Shown piece by piece: positions 20,748 to 29,230 of a stretch of 64,000 nucleotides of DNA. This DNA is from Burkholderiales bacterium (GTDB lineage Bacteria > Pseudomonadota > Gammaproteobacteria > Burkholderiales > Burkholderiaceae_C): NCBI GenBank assembly GCA_026932235.1, contig JAIXKR010000041.1, positions 19,722-83,721 of the forward strand, read 5' to 3'. The stretch's first letter is position 1; the number at the start of each line of letters is the position of its first letter. The notes beneath the pieces are model-generated. The model saw only the letters and a program-made list of their open reading frames with translations. It did not search any database and was not told the origin of the DNA. The position numbers were made by a program, and so were the translations under genes.

Positions 20748-21182
20748 ATGTACAAGCACATCCTCGTTCCCACCGACGGCTCGGAGATCACCGCGAAGGC
20801 GGTGCAGTCGGCCATCGCGATGGGCAAGCTCTGCGGCGCCCGCCTTGCGGTGATCGCCGTCAAGGAACCCTTCCCCTACAGCGCGATCTCCGAGATGCAG
20901 CCGGTGCCGCCGCAGGAGTTCTTCGACGCGCAGGAGCGCATCGCCGCGGCCAACGTGAAGACGGTGCTCGACGCGGCGGCTGCGGCGGGCGTCACGGCCG
21001 CCGGCCATACCGTCGAGGCCCTGCACGCCTGGGAGGCGATCCTCGAGCATGCGGAGAAGCAGGGCTGCGATCTCATCGTCATGGCGTCGCACGGGCGCCG
21101 CGGCGTCTCGGCGCTGTTGCTGGGCAGCGAGACGCAGAAGGTGCTGACCCACGGCAAGCTGCCCGTCCTGGTGGTGCGCTGA
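20748..21182 (+). CDS. Universal stress protein, single UspA domain
   Basis: A 144-residue cytoplasmic protein of the UspA superfamily. The N-terminus MYKHILVPTDGSE is the first strand and nucleotide-binding start, and GSETQKVLTHGKLPVLVVR at the end holds the ATP-type motif. Members of this type are induced in stationary phase and stress; their biochemical role varies. AAAGGAG lies seven bases before the ATG. It stands alone between fabB and a convergent ZIP transporter gene, with a 74-base upstream gap. Confidence 0.93.
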   Translation: MYKHILVPTDGSEITAKAVQSAIAMGKLCGARLAVIAVKEPFPYSAISEMQPVPPQEFFDAQERIAAANVKTVLDAAAAAGVTAAGHTVEALHAWEAILEHAEKQGCDLIVMASHGRRGVSALLLGSETQKVLTHGKLPVLVVR

Positions 21183-21207
21183 CGGTCCTGCGCTGTCGCC
21201 CGGGCGC

Positions 21208-21990
21208 TCAATGCGCGTGGCGCAGCGCGGTCAGCAGCACGACGATTCCCAGGCCGATGCCGATCCAGCCGATCTGACTGACCGTCTCGCGCCATGGCAG
21301 GCGGCGCTGCAACTGCGGCATGAGGTCGGCGACGGCGACGTAGACGAAGCTGCTCGCCGCCACCACCAGCAGGTAGGGGAACGCCTCCTGCCAAGGGCCG
21401 ACGACGAAGTAGCCGAGCACGCCGCCGGCCACCGCCGCCAGGCCCGAGAGCGCGTTGTAGGCCAGCGCGCGGGCGCGAGAGAGCCCGGCGTTGAGCAGCA
21501 CGATGTAGTCGCCGACCTCCTGCGGAATCTCGTGCGCGACGATCGCCGTGGCGGTGGCCACGCCCAGGTGCGTGTCGACGAGGAAGGCCGCGGCGATGAT
21601 GACGCCGTCGCAGAAGTTGTGGATGCTGTCGCCCAGCAGCACCGCCAGGCCGCCGCGGCCCGCCTGCTCGGCGTCGAAGCCGTGGTGATGGCCGTGGTGC
21701 GGATGGTCGCCTTCGTGGTGATGACCGTGGCGGTAGAGCTCGGCCTTCTCCAGCAGGAAGAAGGCGAGCAGCCCACCCAGCAGCGTGGCAAACAGCGCCT
21801 GCGGCGAGGCGTGGCCCTCGAAGGCCTCGGGCAGGACCTGCAGCAGCGCCGTGCCCAGCAGGATGCCGGTGGACAGGCTCACCAGGCTGCGCACCAGCCG
21901 CGTCAGCACGCTCACGCTGACCGCCGCCGCGATCAGCACCGACAGCAGGCCGCCGGCCAGCGTGGCGACGAGGATGAAGACCAGAGTCAT
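21208..21990 (-). CDS. ZIP-family divalent metal transporter
   Basis: A 260-residue membrane protein that takes up or moves Zn2+ and related divalent cations. About seven to eight hydrophobic segments are visible. A histidine-rich cytoplasmic loop (near residues 88-105, with HGHHHEGDHPHHGHHH) follows the third segment, and the metal-site helices carry GDSIHNFCDG and AHEIPQEVGDY. These are the standard TM4 and TM5 ZIP motifs. The gene is convergent with the UspA gene (25 bases between stops). It is not close enough to ZupT to name. Confidence 0.92.
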   Translation of the reverse strand: MTLVFILVATLAGGLLSVLIAAAVSVSVLTRLVRSLVSLSTGILLGTALLQVLPEAFEGHASPQALFATLLGGLLAFFLLEKAELYRHGHHHEGDHPHHGHHHGFDAEQAGRGGLAVLLGDSIHNFCDGVIIAAAFLVDTHLGVATATAIVAHEIPQEVGDYIVLLNAGLSRARALAYNALSGLAAVAGGVLGYFVVGPWQEAFPYLLVVAASSFVYVAVADLMPQLQRRLPWRETVSQIGWIGIGLGIVVLLTALRHAH

Positions 21991-22035
21991 GCCGGAGCAG
22001 GCAAGCGGCGTCGCCCTGCGCGCACCGCGGCGGCT

Positions 22036-22908
22036 TCAGGCAAGGCTGCGTGCGAACCAGGCCAGCAACCGTTTCCAGCCGTCTTCGGCCGCGGCCTTGC
22101 GATAGCTCGGACGGTAGTCGGCATGAAAGGCGTGCGGCATGTCGGGGTAGACGACGATCTCGCTGGCCCTGTTGCCCGCGTCCTGCAGCGCCTTCCTCAT
22201 CTGCTCGACGGTGTCCAGCGGGATGCCGCCGTCGGCGCCGCCGTACAGCCCGAGCACCGGCGCGCGGATCGAGGCCGCGACGTCCACGGGATGCCGCGGC
22301 GTGAGCGCGTTGTGCTCGCCGACCAGCCGCCCGTACCAGGCCACGCCCGCCTTCAGCGCCGGGTTGTGCGCGGCGTACATCCAGGTCGTGCGCCCTCCCC
22401 AGCAGAAGCCGGTGATGCCCAGCCGCGTCGCATCCGCGCCCTGCGTGCGCGCCCAGGCGACGCAGGCGTCCAGGTCCTGCATCACCTGCGCGTCCGGCAC
22501 CTTGGCGATGACCTCGCTGATCAGCTTGGCGATCTCGCCGTAGCCCTGCGCATCGCCCTGGCGCACGAAGAGCTCGGGCGCGATGGCGAAGTAGCCCGCG
22601 TGCGCCAGCCGCCGCGCGACGTCGGCGATGTGCTCGTGCACGCCGAAGATCTCGCTGGCCACCAGCACCACCGGTGCCCCCGCCTTGCCCGCGGGCGCGG
22701 CGCGGTAGGCCGGCATGCGGAAATCGCCCACGGGAATCGTCACTTCGCCGACCAGCAGGCCCTGCGCCGAGGTCTTGATCTCGGTCTGCGCCATCACCGG
22801 CAGCACCGCGGCGGCAAAGCCGCTGCCCACCGAGGTCTGCACGAAGTCGCGCCGCGAGAATTCGCGCGCGGACGTGAGGCTGTCGATTTCCTGCTCGATC
22901 ATGCGCAT
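22036..22908 (-). CDS. Dienelactone hydrolase family protein with Tat signal
   Basis: A 290-residue alpha/beta hydrolase. The nucleophile is C169 in GFCWGG, as in dienelactone hydrolases; the acid is in LYGGADGGIP and the histidine in MPHAFHADY, so the triad is complete. A twin-arginine stretch FSRRDFVQTSV near residue 17, followed by a hydrophobic region ending AVLPVMAQ, indicates Tat export to the periplasm, which is unusual for the chlorocatechol-pathway enzymes. The substrate is unknown; no aromatic degradation genes are nearby. It is divergent from the mla operon with a 125-base gap. Confidence 0.88.
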   Translation of the reverse strand: MRMIEQEIDSLTSAREFSRRDFVQTSVGSGFAAAVLPVMAQTEIKTSAQGLLVGEVTIPVGDFRMPAYRAAPAGKAGAPVVLVASEIFGVHEHIADVARRLAHAGYFAIAPELFVRQGDAQGYGEIAKLISEVIAKVPDAQVMQDLDACVAWARTQGADATRLGITGFCWGGRTTWMYAAHNPALKAGVAWYGRLVGEHNALTPRHPVDVAASIRAPVLGLYGGADGGIPLDTVEQMRKALQDAGNRASEIVVYPDMPHAFHADYRPSYRKAAAEDGWKRLLAWFARSLA

Positions 22909-23033
22909 CTCCGGCCTGCCGTGGGGACGAGGGCATTGTAGGTAGGCAAGCCCGTCGCTGCGGACGGCCCCCGGGGCGCCGCAATCGTGCGCCAGCGGCT
23001 GGTGCCGCGCGCGACTCGGGCATCATCGCCGCC

Positions 23034-24161
23034 GTGGATGCGCCCAAGGCCCTGGACTCCGACGCCGTGCGCTGGTCGCGGCGGGGCCAGGGCTGGCAGC
23101 TCGCGCTGCAGGGCGACTGGCGCGGATGCGCCCTGCCACTTCCCGAGCCCCCCGTTCCGGGCCCCGGTGCGGGGGAATCCGTCGTGCTGGACAGCCAGGA
23201 CCTGAGCGGCTGGGACCGCAACGCCGCGCCGCGGCTGTGGGCCCTGCTGGCGCCGCTGCGGCGGGGCGGCGCCGTGCTCGACCTCAGCGCCCTGCCCGAG
23301 GCCTTGCGCGCCCCGCTCGAGCTCGCGCTGCCGGCTCCCGGCAGCGCCGTCGAGGCCGTGCCCGAGCACGTCGACGACGGCGGCATCCTCGGCAAGCTGC
23401 GCGCGGGCTGGGAGGACGCGCTGCAGACCGCGGCCTTCGTCGGCGAGGTCGTGCTCGCACTCTCGCGGCTGCTGCGCGGCAAGGCGGCGATGCGGGCATC
23501 GGACTACTTCCGCCAGCTCGACCTCGTCGGGCCGATGTCGCTGCCCATCGTCTCGTTGACCTGCTTCCTCATCGGCCTCATGCTCGCCTACATGGGCGGA
23601 GCGCAGCTCGAGCGCATCGGCGCGCAGAGCTTCATCGCCGACGTCGTCACGGTGGGCATGGTGCGCGAGCTCGCCGGGTTGATGACCGGGGTCATCCTTG
23701 CCGGGCGCGTCGGTGCGGCCTTCGCCGCGCAGTTGGGGAGCATGCGCGCCAACGAGGAGATCGACGCGCTGCGCGCGCTGGGAATCGACCCCATCGACTA
23801 CCTCGTGCTGCCGCGCCTGCTGGCGATGCTGACGATGGCGCCGCTGCTCATCGCCTACGCGGCCCTGGTGGGGGTTCTTGCCGGGTTGCCGCCGGTGGTC
23901 GGCATCTACGGCGTCCCCGCCTGGGAGTACCTGCACGAATGCGAGCAGGCGATGACCTGGACGCACCTGTGGATCGGCCTCTTCAAGGGCACGATGTACA
24001 TCGGCCTGGTCGCGCTCGCCGGCTGCCGCGAAGGGCTTCACGCCGGACGCGACGCCCAGTCGGTGGGCGCGGCGACGACGACCGCGGTCGTCAAGGGCCT
24101 GCTGTGGATCGTCGTCGCCGCGTCCGCGAGCACGGTGCTCTTCCAGAGCCTGGGCTTCTGA
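23034..24161 (+). CDS. mlaE: MlaE-type lipid ABC transporter permease with N-terminal STAS-like domain
   Basis: The membrane subunit of an Mla-type ABC transporter that moves phospholipids between the inner and outer membranes. Residues about 130-375 are the MlaE permease domain with five to six hydrophobic helices and the loop GRVGAAFAAQLGSMRANEEIDAL near the coupling helix. Residues 1-110 look like a degenerate STAS domain (LALQGDWRG, VVLDSQDLSGWD), the part that is the separate MlaB protein in E. coli; a fusion is inferred. The start is GTG 23034, as no upstream ATG fits. The three genes that follow form one operon with it. Confidence 0.88.
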   Translation: MDAPKALDSDAVRWSRRGQGWQLALQGDWRGCALPLPEPPVPGPGAGESVVLDSQDLSGWDRNAAPRLWALLAPLRRGGAVLDLSALPEALRAPLELALPAPGSAVEAVPEHVDDGGILGKLRAGWEDALQTAAFVGEVVLALSRLLRGKAAMRASDYFRQLDLVGPMSLPIVSLTCFLIGLMLAYMGGAQLERIGAQSFIADVVTVGMVRELAGLMTGVILAGRVGAAFAAQLGSMRANEEIDALRALGIDPIDYLVLPRLLAMLTMAPLLIAYAALVGVLAGLPPVVGIYGVPAWEYLHECEQAMTWTHLWIGLFKGTMYIGLVALAGCREGLHAGRDAQSVGAATTTAVVKGLLWIVVAASASTVLFQSLGF

Positions 24162-24163
24162 CG

Positions 24164-24928
24164 ATGGAGCCGGCAGGCATCCCCGAGCCGCTGGTGCGCG
24201 TCGTCGGCCTGACGATGGCCTTCGGCGGCGAACTCGTGCAGCGGGATCTCGACTTCGAGATCCGCCGCGACGAGGTCTTCGCCATCGTCGGAGCCAGCGG
24301 CTGCGGCAAGAGCACGCTGCTGCGCCACCTCATCGGCCTGCAGGAACCGGCGGCCGGGCGCGTGCTCTACGGCGAACACGATCTGCACCGCGCCGATGAG
24401 GAGACGCTGGCGTCGCTGCGGCGGCGCTTCGGCGTCATGTTCCAGGCCGGCGCGCTGTGGAGCTCGATGACCGTGGGCGAGAACATCATGCTGCCGCTGC
24501 GCCTGTTCACGGCGCAGCCGCTGGCGCTGCGAGAGCGCCTGGCGCGCTGGAAGCTGGCGCTCGTCGGCCTCGAGGGCGCCTTCGACCTCGAGCCCGCGGA
24601 GCTCAGCGGCGGCATGCGCAAGCGCGCGGCGATCGCGCGCGCCCTCGCGCTCGACCCGGAACTGCTGTACCTGGACGAACCCTCGTCGGGCCTGGACCCC
24701 TTCAGCGCGGCGCGTCTCGACGGCCTCATACTCAACCTGCGGCGCAACCTGGGCACAACGGTCGTGATGGTCAGTCATTCGATGGACAGCGTGTTCGCGG
24801 TCGCCGATCGCGTGCTCTACCTCGACCACGTGGAGAAGACGATGACCGCGCTCGGCGCACCGCGCGTGCTGGCCGAGACCGGGCCCGAGCGCGTGCGCGC
24901 CTTCCTCCATCGCCGGAGCCAGCCTTGA
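24164..24928 (+). CDS. mlaF: MlaF-type lipid ABC transporter ATP-binding protein
   Basis: The 254-residue ATPase of the Mla-type transporter. The Walker A is GASGCGKSTL, the signature ELSGGMRKRAAIARAL, the Walker B LLYLDEPSSGLD and the switch SHSMDS. The motif GVMFQAGALWSSMTVGEN is typical of the MlaF/Ttg2A group. ATG 24164 lies two bases after the permease stop, and its own stop overlaps the next gene's TTG start as TTGA. Confidence 0.94.
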   Translation: MEPAGIPEPLVRVVGLTMAFGGELVQRDLDFEIRRDEVFAIVGASGCGKSTLLRHLIGLQEPAAGRVLYGEHDLHRADEETLASLRRRFGVMFQAGALWSSMTVGENIMLPLRLFTAQPLALRERLARWKLALVGLEGAFDLEPAELSGGMRKRAAIARALALDPELLYLDEPSSGLDPFSAARLDGLILNLRRNLGTTVVMVSHSMDSVFAVADRVLYLDHVEKTMTALGAPRVLAETGPERVRAFLHRRSQP

Positions 24929-26010
24929 AGCGCCGCGCCAGCCCGACGCGCATCGGCCTCTTCGTCCTCGGTGCGCTCGCCGTCCTGGTGGCTGCGGTGG
25001 CGATGGTCAGCGGCAGCGGCCTCTTCGCCAGCCGCGAGCGCGCCTTGACCTATTTCGAGGGCTCGGTCTACGGCCTGCGCATCGGCGCGCCGGTGGCGCT
25101 GCGAGGCGTGCGCCTGGGCAGCGTCGTCGGCATCGGGCTCGTGCACGAAGGCCGCCCGGGCGAGCTCACGGTGCCGGTGGAGATCGAGATCGACCGCGCC
25201 CGCATCGCCGGTGCGGGGCTCGACAGCGGCGGCAGCAGCGAGGCGGCACCGACGATCCGGGCGCTGGTGCAGCAGGGCCTGACGGCGCAGCTCGGCACGC
25301 AAAGCCTGCTCACGGGGCTGCTCTACGTCGACCTCGATTTCGGGCGCACGGCGCCGCCGGGTGCCGCGCCCGGCGCCCCGGCGTCCGTCGCGAGCGACGG
25401 CACCGCTGCCGCGCTGCCCGTGATCCCGACCCTGCCCACGGCGCTGCAGTCGTTGCAGCGGCAACTGCAGCAGGTCGACGTGCCGCGGCTGCTGGCCGAC
25501 ATCGCGGGCGCTGCCGCCGGTGCGCGCCAGCTGCTGGGCAGCCCGAGGCTGCAGCACACCGTGGAGGAACTGGCGCAGGCCAGCGCCGAGCTGCGCACGC
25601 TGCTGGCGCGCATGGATCGGCGCGTCGACCCCTTGGCCGAGGCGGTGCAGGGCGCGCTGCAGGATTCGCGCCGCGCCGCGACGGCGCTGTCCCGCACGCT
25701 CACCGATGCCGGCGACGCCGTCGACCGCATCAGCCGTGCCGCCGACCGCGTGAGCGCCACGATGACGCGCTTCGACCGCGTTGCCGACGACGCCACGCCC
25801 GTGCTGGCGGGCGCGCGTCGAGCCGCCGAAGAGCTCGCACGCACCGCGCAGGCGCTGCGCCGGGCGACGAGCGACGACGACGGCGCGCTGCCGCGCATCG
25901 ACGAAGCGGTGCTGGAGCTGGCGCGCGCCGCACGCGCGGTGCGCGACCTCGCCGATTTGCTCGAACGCCAGCCGGAGGCGCTCCTTCGCGGGCGCAAAGA
26001 TCCGCCATGA
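24925..26010 (+). CDS. mlaD: MlaD/MCE domain substrate-binding protein, membrane-anchored
   Basis: A 361-residue periplasmic protein held by an N-terminal membrane helix (about residues 10-30, LFVLGALAVLVAAVAMV). The MCE domain follows (near 40-140, VYGLRIGAPVALRGVRLGSV), then a long coiled-coil-prone C-terminal region (about 190-350) rich in Ala, Leu and Arg. E. coli MlaD is half this length, so this form resembles PqiB/YebT-like or long MlaD proteins that build a helical tube or needle. The TTG start at 24925 sits inside the mlaF stop. It overlaps the lipoprotein gene by four bases (ATGA). Confidence 0.88.
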   Translation: MKRRASPTRIGLFVLGALAVLVAAVAMVSGSGLFASRERALTYFEGSVYGLRIGAPVALRGVRLGSVVGIGLVHEGRPGELTVPVEIEIDRARIAGAGLDSGGSSEAAPTIRALVQQGLTAQLGTQSLLTGLLYVDLDFGRTAPPGAAPGAPASVASDGTAAALPVIPTLPTALQSLQRQLQQVDVPRLLADIAGAAAGARQLLGSPRLQHTVEELAQASAELRTLLARMDRRVDPLAEAVQGALQDSRRAATALSRTLTDAGDAVDRISRAADRVSATMTRFDRVADDATPVLAGARRAAEELARTAQALRRATSDDDGALPRIDEAVLELARAARAVRDLADLLERQPEALLRGRKDPP

Positions 26011-26651
26011 CTGCCAAGCCGCATTTCCCTCCGACTCCCTTCGCGACGAAGCGCGCACGCGGCTTCGACCGTCGCCGCGCGCTGCTTCTGCTGCTGGGCG
26101 GCGCGGGCCTGTTGCCGGCATGCGGCAGTTCGCCGCCGGTGCGGCTCTACCGCCTCTCCAGCGCGCCGCCGCTGCCATCGCCGGCACCGAGCGCGAAAGC
26201 GGCCGAGATCTGGCAGCTCATGCTGCCGGTGCGCATCCCCGACTACCTGGACCGGCAGGCCCTGCTGCTGCCGCAAGGCGATTCCGGCATGCTGGCCTCG
26301 TCGCAGCTGCGCTGGGCCGAGTCGCTGCGCGAGGCCGTGCCGCGCGTGCTGCGCGAGGACCTCGCGCTGCTGCGCGGCGAGGACCGCATCTGGACCGCGC
26401 CGCTGCCCCCGGGCCTTGCCGTCGCGCGCGCGCTGCGCGTGGAACTGCTCGCTTTCGACGTCGAGGCCGAGCGTCGCAGCGTGCGCCTGCAGGCGCGCTG
26501 GAGCCTCGTCGACCCCACGGGGACGCTGGCACCGCGCACCGGCATCGCCGGTTTCTCCGAACCGGCGCAAGGCGGGCGCGTCGAGGACCTCGTCGCGGCG
26601 CACCGACTCGCGCTCTGGCACCTCGCCGAGCGCGTCGCCGCCACACCTTGA
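26007..26651 (+). CDS. PqiC-like ABC transport auxiliary lipoprotein
   Basis: A 214-residue outer-membrane lipoprotein candidate. A basic N-terminus and hydrophobic run lead to the lipobox LLPAC near residue 39, and the remainder matches the ABC-type transport auxiliary lipoprotein (PqiC/DUF330) pattern: PVRLYRLS, PVRIPDYLDRQALLL and RWAESLREAVPRVLREDL. In PqiABC this partner receives lipids at the outer membrane. Its place as the last gene of an mla-type operon, translationally coupled to mlaD, suggests it replaces the MlaC/MlaA route; this is inference. The start is ATG 26007. Confidence 0.85.
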   Translation: MTAKPHFPPTPFATKRARGFDRRRALLLLLGGAGLLPACGSSPPVRLYRLSSAPPLPSPAPSAKAAEIWQLMLPVRIPDYLDRQALLLPQGDSGMLASSQLRWAESLREAVPRVLREDLALLRGEDRIWTAPLPPGLAVARALRVELLAFDVEAERRSVRLQARWSLVDPTGTLAPRTGIAGFSEPAQGGRVEDLVAAHRLALWHLAERVAATP

Positions 26652-26682
26652 GCGGCGTCCCGTCCCGGCGACGCCGCGGGAC

Positions 26683-28065
26683 TCATCGAAACGCCCCCGA
26701 AACGGGGCCCGGTGCGACGGAGGCAGCCGCCGACTCCGCCCACCGATCGGCATACGGCGCGCGCCAACCCAGGATGCGGCTTGCGCACAAGGCGCGCTCG
26801 CGCAGCTGGACCTCGTCGCGTGCGTGCAGGTGCACGACGCCGTAGCGCCAGCTGCCGAGCCACTTCTCGTCACGCGCTCGCCCCGCCGCGCTGCGCGGAA
26901 AGACGAAGAACGGCGCTCCGGGAAACGCTTGCAGGAGCTGCGCGCGCTGCGCGCGCGTGGGCATCGGCGGCGCTGGCTCCCCGGGAAAGCTGCGGTAGAC
27001 GAGGCTGGCGGCGATCTCCGCCACTGGCTCGATGCGTGGCAGCGTCGCCGGGTTCCGGCCCAGGGCCAGCGCCAGCGCGATGGCGTGCGGATCGACGCCT
27101 TGCACGCGCAGGTACAGGTCCGAGAACTGCGAAGCCATGCGCGGGTTGAACTCGATCACGCTCAGGCGGTCGCTCGCCGCATCGTGGAAGAACTCCATGT
27201 TGAAGAGGCCGTGCGTGAAGCCGATCGCCGACAGAAAGCGCTGTGCCACGTCGAGCGCGCGCGCCTGCAGCGCCTCGCGCCCGCGGCGGCGCAGCTCCCA
27301 CCGCATGAAGGCCTGGGTGCCCGGCACCATCACGGCATCGACGACGCCGAGCGCGTGCGCACGCCCCTCGAACACCCAGCCGTCGAGGTTGTACTGCGGT
27401 GTCGATGCCGGCCGCAGCTCCTCGAGGAGCAGCGCGTGCGCGGTCCCGGCGCCGGGCAGGCGCTCGCGCGCGACCTGCTCGAAGGGCTCGACGAGGCGGC
27501 GGATGATCCACAGCTCCCGTCGCCCGAAGCGCGTCTGCGCCTGCAACTCGCCGCGGCTGTGCGCGGCGCGCGCCAGTACCGAGAAAGCGGCTTTCACCGG
27601 CTTCACGAACGCCGGCAGCGGCAGGCCCTCGGGAACGTCCTCGCCATAGGCGAGGTTCAACGGGGCGAAGCCCAGGTTCGCCTCGGGCGCCACCTGTTGC
27701 AGCACCCGGCGCGCATGCAGCTTGTGCTGCGCTGCGAGGACGGCCTCGGGCCGCGTGCCCGGCAAGCCCAGCGCTTCGGCGACGAGCGCCGCGGCCAGTG
27801 CGCCGAACTGCTCGTGCTGCGAGCTCACGCCCACCCAGCCGCGCCGGCGTCCGCGCCGTGCCTGCGCCGCGGCGAAGCGCCGCAGGTCGAAGGCCAGCAG
27901 CCGTAGCTTGCTCGGGAACGAAAAGAGATCGAAGCCCGCTTCGTCGAAATGCCAGCCTCCGCCTTGGCGCTGCATTCCCAGCGCGTCCCAGTCGAAGTTG
28001 AAGAAGAGGCCGACGCGCGGCTCGGCGCTCGTCGCCGCTGCACCGCCGGCAAGGTGATGGTGCAT
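26683..28065 (-). CDS. Uncharacterised ATP-grasp superfamily protein
   Basis: A 460-residue protein of the ATP-grasp fold. Visible are an N-terminal Rossmann-like part starting VGLFFNFDWDALG, a phosphate-binding region (HKLHARRVLQQVAP, LPAFVKPVKAAF), the acidic motif LLLEELRP, and the metal/ATP-site motif FNMEFF...VIEFNPRMASQF near residue 340, with the EFNPR signature of carboxylate-amine ligases. Such enzymes join a carboxylate to an amine through an acyl phosphate. The substrate is unknown. It lies divergently, 124 bases from egtD, and may share its regulation. GGAAGG precedes ATG 28065, whose product begins MHHHL by chance. Confidence 0.75.
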   Translation of the reverse strand: MHHHLAGGAAATSAEPRVGLFFNFDWDALGMQRQGGGWHFDEAGFDLFSFPSKLRLLAFDLRRFAAAQARRGRRRGWVGVSSQHEQFGALAAALVAEALGLPGTRPEAVLAAQHKLHARRVLQQVAPEANLGFAPLNLAYGEDVPEGLPLPAFVKPVKAAFSVLARAAHSRGELQAQTRFGRRELWIIRRLVEPFEQVARERLPGAGTAHALLLEELRPASTPQYNLDGWVFEGRAHALGVVDAVMVPGTQAFMRWELRRRGREALQARALDVAQRFLSAIGFTHGLFNMEFFHDAASDRLSVIEFNPRMASQFSDLYLRVQGVDPHAIALALALGRNPATLPRIEPVAEIAASLVYRSFPGEPAPPMPTRAQRAQLLQAFPGAPFFVFPRSAAGRARDEKWLGSWRYGVVHLHARDEVQLRERALCASRILGWRAPYADRWAESAAASVAPGPVSGAFR

Positions 28066-28189
28066 GATTCCTTCCCGTCCTGCCGGCCCTCCCGGCGTCC
28101 GAGGTGAATTGGAGCCCCGGTTCCGGTCGCCCAGCTGACGGGCATCGGCCCGTCGATCGGATTCTCCCGCCGCCTCCGAAAGGAACGCC

Positions 28190-29149
28190 TTGCCGCCCGT
28201 GCAATTCCACATCCTGGAGAGCTTGTCGCCGGCCGACCTGGCGGCGCAGGCGCGAGCGGGTCTGCTGCAAGCGGCGGCGACGGTCAGCCCGAAGTTCCTC
28301 TACGACGCGCTGGGCTCGCGCCTCTTCGACGCCATCACCGCGCTCGACGAGTACGGCCTCACGCGCGCCGAGGCGATGATCTTCGCGTCCGCGGGCGCGC
28401 TCATCGCCCGGGAGACGCGTGCGCGCATCGGGCGCCCGTTCGACCTCGTCGACCTCGGCGCTGGCGACTGCGCCAAGGCCGCGCAACTGATCCCGCTGCT
28501 GCGGCCCATGCGCTACCTGGCCCTGGACATCGCCGTCGAGCACCTGCAGCCGGCCCTGCAGCGCCTGCGGCACGCCCACCCGGAACTGCCCCTGCTGGGC
28601 ATCGGCACCGATTTCTCCGCGCGACTGCAACTGCCGCCCACGCTGTGCCCGGGACCGGCGCTCGTCTTCTATCCGGGGTCGAGCATCGGCAACTTCGACC
28701 CGCAGGCCGCGCTGCGCCTGCTCGTGCAGGCGCGTGAACTCGCCGCCGGCGGCGCGCTGCTCATCGGCGTCGACCTCCTCAAGGAGAAGGCGGAACTCGA
28801 GGCCGCCTACGACGACGCGCTCGGCGTCACCGCCGCCTTCAACCTGAACCTGCTGCGTCATCTCAACCGCCTCGTCGGCAGCGACTTCGACCCGCGCCAG
28901 TGGCGCCACCTGGCGCGCTGGAACGACAAGGCCGGCCGCATCGAGATGCACCTGCGCGCACGCCAGGCACTCGTCGTGCGCTGGCCCGGCGGCGAGCGGC
29001 ACTTCGCCGCCGACGAAGGCATCCACACCGAGAACGCCTACAAGTGGACGCTGCCGGCCTTTGCCGAGCTGCTGCGCGACGCCGGCTGGCGGCAGCCGCG
29101 GCCCTGGTGCGACGAGCGCAAGGGCTTTGCGGTGGTGCTGGCGAACTGA
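28190..29149 (+). CDS. egtD: L-histidine N(alpha)-methyltransferase EgtD
   Basis: EgtD methylates histidine three times with S-adenosylmethionine to give hercynine, the first step to ergothioneine. The 319-residue protein has the family motifs: KFLYDALGSRLFDAIT, the SAM loop VDLGAGDCAKAAQLI, YPGSSIGNFDPQ and DLLKEKAELEAAYDD. The start is TTG 28190, because GAAAGGA ends about six bases upstream; the alternative GTG 28199 is too far from it. No egtB sulfoxide synthase lies next to it in this window, which is unusual. A selD gene follows after 81 bases, and a divergent ATP-grasp gene precedes it. Confidence 0.92.
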   Translation: MPPVQFHILESLSPADLAAQARAGLLQAAATVSPKFLYDALGSRLFDAITALDEYGLTRAEAMIFASAGALIARETRARIGRPFDLVDLGAGDCAKAAQLIPLLRPMRYLALDIAVEHLQPALQRLRHAHPELPLLGIGTDFSARLQLPPTLCPGPALVFYPGSSIGNFDPQAALRLLVQARELAAGGALLIGVDLLKEKAELEAAYDDALGVTAAFNLNLLRHLNRLVGSDFDPRQWRHLARWNDKAGRIEMHLRARQALVVRWPGGERHFAADEGIHTENAYKWTLPAFAELLRDAGWRQPRPWCDERKGFAVVLAN

Positions 29150-29154
29150 TGCCG

Positions 29155-29181
29155 CCGGGCGTGCCGGGCGTGCCGGGCGTG
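29155..29181 (+). repeat. Three tandem copies of CCGGGCGTG between egtD and selD
   Basis: A perfect 9-bp unit is repeated three times head-to-tail in the short spacer after the egtD stop. It lies outside coding sequence and away from the selD ribosome binding site. Slippage is the likely origin; a role is not evident. Confidence 0.7.
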
Positions 29182-29230
29182 CCGATAGACTTGCGGCCGA
29201 GCGGGTGCAGCGCCTGCCGGAGAGATGTCG

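Noticed and set aside
28051-28065. MHHH start of the ATP-grasp protein as an engineered tag
   Set aside because: Only three histidines, in a natural context with a matching ribosome binding site.
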